From Marinoscillum furvescens DSM 4134 (GTDB lineage: Bacteria > Bacteroidota > Bacteroidia > Cytophagales > Cyclobacteriaceae), in contig NZ_QREG01000016.1 in assembly GCF_003386095.1 (NCBI RefSeq), positions 96,863 through 160,862 on the forward strand: a stretch of DNA of 64,000 nucleotides. Reading direction: 5' to 3'. A program made the translations under genes and the position numbers. Each line of letters starts with the position of its first letter. Positions within the stretch are counted from its first letter, which is position 1. Of this stretch, positions 61,314-64,000 are shown one piece after another. The notes under the pieces were generated by a model. It saw nothing but the letters and a program-made list of their open reading frames with translations, was not told the DNA's origin and ran no database searches.

Positions 61314-61889
61314 CTAGCTCCCAAGTGATAGTCTGATTATTACATAAGGCAAATAAGCCATCAGTATGTTTAGCAGAGCCATTCCGTAACTAAATTTTTG
61401 AGCAACCGAGACACCAATTACCAGGAGTCTAAATCCAACAATCCATAAAACATATTGAAAACCCGCATTGATATTCGCTAGCGTCGGTTCAGCTCTAATC
61501 AGCAGTAGGAAAAGCTGATAAGTAAGCATTAAACAAAATGGAATTCCGGCCAACGAGTGGACATTGGCTAATTCTGATGTTGATGCTTCACCTTTCCAAA
61601 TTTTTCCGATTAAGTTCATTAACCAAGGGTTCAGAATGCCAAGAATAAGATATGTTGCCCCGACTCCAACCAACGATGTTAGGACGTAAGTAAGGAGTTT
61701 GTACTGTGGTTCGGGGTTAACATCAAATAGCAGGTAAATTTCAGGTCCCATGTTGAGTCCGAAGGAGATTCCATAGATTATAAATGGAAGTCCATAGGTA
61801 GATTGACTGAAACGTTCGTAAAAAAAAGATTCAAAAGTTGACCTGGGCTTGGTCCAGATGGTTAGGTATGGATTAGGTTTTGAAGGCAT
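61314..61889 (-). CDS. Yip1-family-like membrane protein
   Basis: A 191-residue protein with five hydrophobic stretches: around residues 33-52 (GLPFIIYGISFG), 66-82, 108-125 (GIPFCLMLTYQLFLLL), 143-160 and 170-187. The N-terminal NPYLTIWTKPRSTFESFF and the mid-protein KGEASTSELANVHSLAGIP are typical of bacterial Yip1-domain proteins, whose role is unknown. It has no signal peptide and is likely in the inner membrane. It is convergent with the metalloprotease gene, and 68 bases separate the stops without an obvious terminator. The gene starts about 70 bases before the inverted repeat at 61961. No PUL role is suggested. Confidence 0.65.
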   Translation of the reverse strand: MPSKPNPYLTIWTKPRSTFESFFYERFSQSTYGLPFIIYGISFGLNMGPEIYLLFDVNPEPQYKLLTYVLTSLVGVGATYLILGILNPWLMNLIGKIWKGEASTSELANVHSLAGIPFCLMLTYQLFLLLIRAEPTLANINAGFQYVLWIVGFRLLVIGVSVAQKFSYGMALLNILMAYLPYVIIRLSLGS

Positions 61890-61960
61890 TTATGAAATAT
61901 AACGGTTACTGTATGTTTTCGTGGCTGAATTCAAGGTAGTGAAATTTCGGTTTACCACGG

Positions 61961-62024
61961 AGTCAATCTGCAAGATTGACTTGCTAAATTTATCCTCCAA
62001 TGCTAGTCAATCTTGCAGATTGAC
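61961..62024. repeat. Double palindromic inverted repeat
   Basis: Two 20-base sequences, GTCAATCTGCAAGATTGACT (61962-61981) and its exact reverse complement (62005-62024), are separated by 23 bases. Each arm is itself a palindrome (GTCAATCT and AGATTGAC around GCA or TGC). It can fold as one long hairpin or two small ones, in the gap between two minus-strand genes. Confidence 0.85.
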
Positions 62025-62086
62025 GGGGTTTCTGCTAAGAACCAAAGCCTCGAACACCACTAACCAGCCATGAAATATACAGAGTG

Positions 62087-63202
62087 TTAGCTACTTTTTT
62101 TAGTTTCTACAAATTCAATAATTTCAATTTCTTCCTTTTCATCCTCTTTTGAATCTACCCAAGCGGTTTTAGTACTGTTTTCATACTCTGGTTCAATCTG
62201 AAAGGTTATAGTTCCCTCTCGGTTATAATCTCTTGCCAGTAACTCCCACCTAATAGATACTTCTTTACTGCCTATTTTGGGGATGAAATAGGATTTAAAT
62301 TGTCTGCTATCCTTTTGAATTAGTGGTTTGTCGTCAAGTGGTGAATATAAAATCATGTTATCTTCGTCATATGCGAATGTGGTTCTGTATTTCGACAACT
62401 TTTCGTACATGAAAATATCATTTGTAAAGTCGTCATCTATCTTTCGTACGTTTTCATCAAAGTATAGATAGAACTTCCAATCTTCAAGAACTGTACTTCC
62501 AGAATTATGAATCAAGGTTTCAAAACTGCACCAACTATGATTGATTTTATTTGATCCTCCAAAAATTCCAATTGGTTCTACTTGACTTAAAAATGCATGG
62601 TGCGGGAAAATGGATTTTTCTATTTGATTATCAATAGGTTTCTTAATTCTATATTTAGTAGTGATTTTTTCAAACTTTGGTTTAACAATTAACTCATTAT
62701 CTACTCCAAAAAAATCTATTTGAGTATCAAACTGATCTTTGAATTGAATGTTGTCTACGTACCAATTATAAGTATTCCGATTTTCATCAATAAAATCTGC
62801 TATGTCTTCCCAAGAGTAAAGTAGAATTTCAAAACCGCCATTCTCTCTATTCTCAATATCTTTTATTCGGATATATTCTTCAATTTTGGAGTCTTTAACC
62901 GCAGTAGTACAAAAAATAAATGTTTCTAGCTCAGGTTTAAAACTCTTGGCATTTTCTATCTCTTTGTCAATCTCTTTTTTTGTGAGTTTGGACTTTTTGT
63001 AATTGTCTTTTCCCTTACATTGAATTCCCCAATATTTGCTTTGCCCTTCTGGAATTGCATATACATCAACCCCTGCTTGAGGTTGACCCAAGCGACCATT
63101 CTTTTTGATTTTAAGAGAACAATTCCATAGTTCGCCAAATAACTTTTTACAAAGTGATTCAAAGTCCTGCCAGTTTTCTGGTTGTCTTATGGATTTTTTC
63201 AT
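62087..63202 (-). CDS. Putative restriction-endonuclease-like (PD-(D/E)xK) protein
   Basis: A protein of about 371 residues if started at ATG 63202 (MKKSIRQPENWQDFESLCKK); the frame is open further up to 63412, but that part reads through a short repeated DNA element and has no protein character. Residues 10-65 contain WQDFESLCKKLFGELW, QPQAGVDVYAIPEG and YWGIQCKGKD, matching the D-x-Q/ExK layout of Mrr-like nuclease folds. The following part (LETFIFCTTAVKDSKIEEYI) fits the same fold. The remaining 270 residues are beta-rich and unrecognised, ending in a very acidic tail (DSKEDEKEEIEIIEFVE). It might belong to a defence or mobile-element system, given the IS element next to it. Function is inferred, not demonstrated. 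Confidence 0.6.
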   Translation of the reverse strand: MKKSIRQPENWQDFESLCKKLFGELWNCSLKIKKNGRLGQPQAGVDVYAIPEGQSKYWGIQCKGKDNYKKSKLTKKEIDKEIENAKSFKPELETFIFCTTAVKDSKIEEYIRIKDIENRENGGFEILLYSWEDIADFIDENRNTYNWYVDNIQFKDQFDTQIDFFGVDNELIVKPKFEKITTKYRIKKPIDNQIEKSIFPHHAFLSQVEPIGIFGGSNKINHSWCSFETLIHNSGSTVLEDWKFYLYFDENVRKIDDDFTNDIFMYEKLSKYRTTFAYDEDNMILYSPLDDKPLIQKDSRQFKSYFIPKIGSKEVSIRWELLARDYNREGTITFQIEPEYENSTKTAWVDSKEDEKEEIEIIEFVETKKSS

Positions 63203-63375
63203 TCTTGTTGTAGCTAACATCCAAATAGTAGTGCATTTATGCACTATATCCGCATTGTACCCTTCGAAGATAATGGTTTTTAAGCAATTGCAAGCACCGA
63301 TACTGCTTAACCAAAGCAAGACTAAATCCTTGCTGAAAGACGGCAAACCATAGATGTGATGGCGGGTCATACCGA

Positions 63376-63402
63376 GCCTGTCGAAGTATGGGCCTGTCGA
63401 AG
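63376..63402. repeat. Short direct repeat GCCTGTCGAAG
   Basis: GCCTGTCGAAG occurs at 63376-63386 and 63392-63402. This core (often GAGCCTGTCGAAG) is a widespread intergenic element in bacteria. It lies in the gap between the nuclease-like gene and the IS element, and argues that this gap is non-coding. Confidence 0.6.
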
Positions 63403-63474
63403 CATAAGACACGCCCTATTGCCTGTATAAACCAGGTCCCATCCTGAAATAGCTTGACACTAATTCGTCAAGTT

Positions 63475-63870
63475 ATGAAGACAACAGAAAAATTAGACAT
63501 TGAAAAAAAGTACAAAAGTAAGCGCCTATATCGTGCCGCATTTAAACATTTGATCTTAGAAGATTTAGTAACGGGCTTGGAGTCTATGAGCTTTATCGGC
63601 AGGAAACATGGACTGAGCCATCAAACTGTCCATAATTTTAGACAGGAAGCCTTGGAACAACTGGGATATTTTCGCATTTTAAATCAAATGAAAGGCAGTA
63701 ATACAAATAAGAAAGATACTTCAGCTGTAGAGAAGGAAAACGAAGAGTTGAAGAAAGCATTAGAGCTAGCCATGCTGAAGGTGTCTGCTCTGGAAACGCT
63801 CGTGGATGTAGCCGAAGACCAGTTTAACATCCAGATCAGAAAAAAGCTTGGGGCCAAGCAGTCCAAATAA
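63475..63870 (+). CDS. IS3-family transposase, OrfA (HTH and coiled-coil protein)
   Basis: A 131-residue protein starting at ATG 63475 (a TTG at 63454 would add seven residues). It has a helix-turn-helix part (FIGRKHGLSHQTVHNFRQEAL, about residues 42-62) and a leucine-rich coiled coil (ENEELKKALELAMLKVSALETLVDVAED) ending IRKKLGAKQSK, the standard OrfA layout in Bacteroidota IS3 elements. The stop TAA overlaps the ATG of the following frame (TAATG), so the second protein is made by coupling or frameshift. The upstream sequence carries a short inverted pair CTTGAC/GTCAAG at 63452-63473, which may be part of the element end. It lies at the right edge of the window. Confidence 0.85.
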   Translation: MKTTEKLDIEKKYKSKRLYRAAFKHLILEDLVTGLESMSFIGRKHGLSHQTVHNFRQEALEQLGYFRILNQMKGSNTNKKDTSAVEKENEELKKALELAMLKVSALETLVDVAEDQFNIQIRKKLGAKQSK

Positions 63871-64000
63871 TGCGATTGATATATCCAGACAAGGGGCTAG
63901 CAACTCTTTGTCGACTGTTTGGCAAAAGCCGCCAAGGGTGGTATCACTGGCATCAGACCAAGACATCTCACATCTTACTAGAATCCATCGTGGTGAAGCT
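63870..64000 (+). CDS. IS3-family transposase, OrfB (partial, cut by window edge)
   Basis: The frame begins at ATG 63870, inside the stop codon of OrfA, and runs out of the window after about 43 codons (MRLIYPDKGLATLCRLFGKS, then RQGWYHWHQTKTSH). LCRLFGKSRQGWYHW is the usual N-terminal start of the integrase-core OrfB of IS3 elements. The DDE catalytic domain is outside the window. Intactness of the element cannot be judged. Confidence 0.8.
   Translation, partial: MRLIYPDKGLATLCRLFGKSRQGWYHWHQTKTSHILLESIVVK

Noticed and set aside
63203..63412. N-terminal extension of the nuclease-like protein
   Set aside because: The extension is read through an intergenic direct repeat (GCCTGTCGAAG), and the nuclease-like fold begins after the ATG at 63202.
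1..64000. CRISPR arrays, tRNA and rRNA genes
   Set aside because: No regularly spaced identical repeats with unique spacers were seen, and no stretch with tRNA or rRNA features was recognised by reading.

Overview
The window looks like the chromosome of a marine Bacteroidota bacterium, probably of Cytophagales type. The reasons are paired SusC/SusD proteins, enzymes with C-terminal type IX secretion (T9SS) sorting tails, a hybrid two-component regulator, near absence of Shine-Dalgarno sites, and TAnnTTTG -7 promoter elements. About 60 kb is one large polysaccharide utilisation locus (PUL). Its content is two GH86-type and two GH16-type endo-hydrolases, eight S1-type sulfatases, three GH29 enzymes (one cut by the window edge), a large alpha-glucuronidase-like protein, a beta-helix protein, three SusC/SusD pairs and an AraC-type hybrid sensor. 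This points to a sulfated red-algal galactan such as porphyran or agaran as substrate. The polysaccharide assignment is inference from the enzyme families.

Layout. (1) Positions 1-20000, mostly minus strand, form a degradation block: GH29 (partial), GH16, GH86, one sulfatase on the plus strand, an outer-membrane-like protein, two sulfatases, GH29, the alpha-glucuronidase-like protein translationally coupled to an acetolactate-decarboxylase-like lipoprotein, then three more sulfatases and a 43-residue peptide. (2) Positions 20090-33770 are a minus-strand uptake operon: SusC, SusD, a second SusC lacking the usual N-terminal domain, SusD, a DUF1735-like lipoprotein and two PKD-domain surface lipoproteins, closed by a strong terminator. 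(3) Positions 34263-46000, minus strand, hold a T9SS beta-helix protein, GH29 and a second uptake operon (SusC, SusD, PKD/CBM lipoprotein), with terminators between the units. (4) Positions 46259-60006, plus strand, hold the hybrid regulator, two sulfatases, a second GH86, a second GH16, a 41-residue ORF and a conserved PUL-type protein. (5) Positions 60117-64000 leave the PUL: a UPF0158 protein, a matrixin-type metalloprotease lipoprotein, a Yip1-like membrane protein, a nuclease-like gene and the start of an IS3-family element.

How it may work: SusD, PKD and CBM lipoproteins with T9SS-secreted GH86 and beta-helix enzymes bind and cut the polymer at the surface. SusC pores import oligosaccharides. 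Periplasmic sulfatases, GH29 enzymes and the alpha-glucuronidase-like protein trim them. The hybrid regulator probably senses an oligosaccharide and activates the susC promoters through a shared AAATACCC-type motif found at the same distance from both -7 boxes.

The most unusual item is the acetolactate-decarboxylase-like lipoprotein inside the PUL. It keeps the zinc histidines but has glycine where a remembered classical enzyme has its conserved active-site arginine, suggesting a different, unknown carbohydrate-related role.
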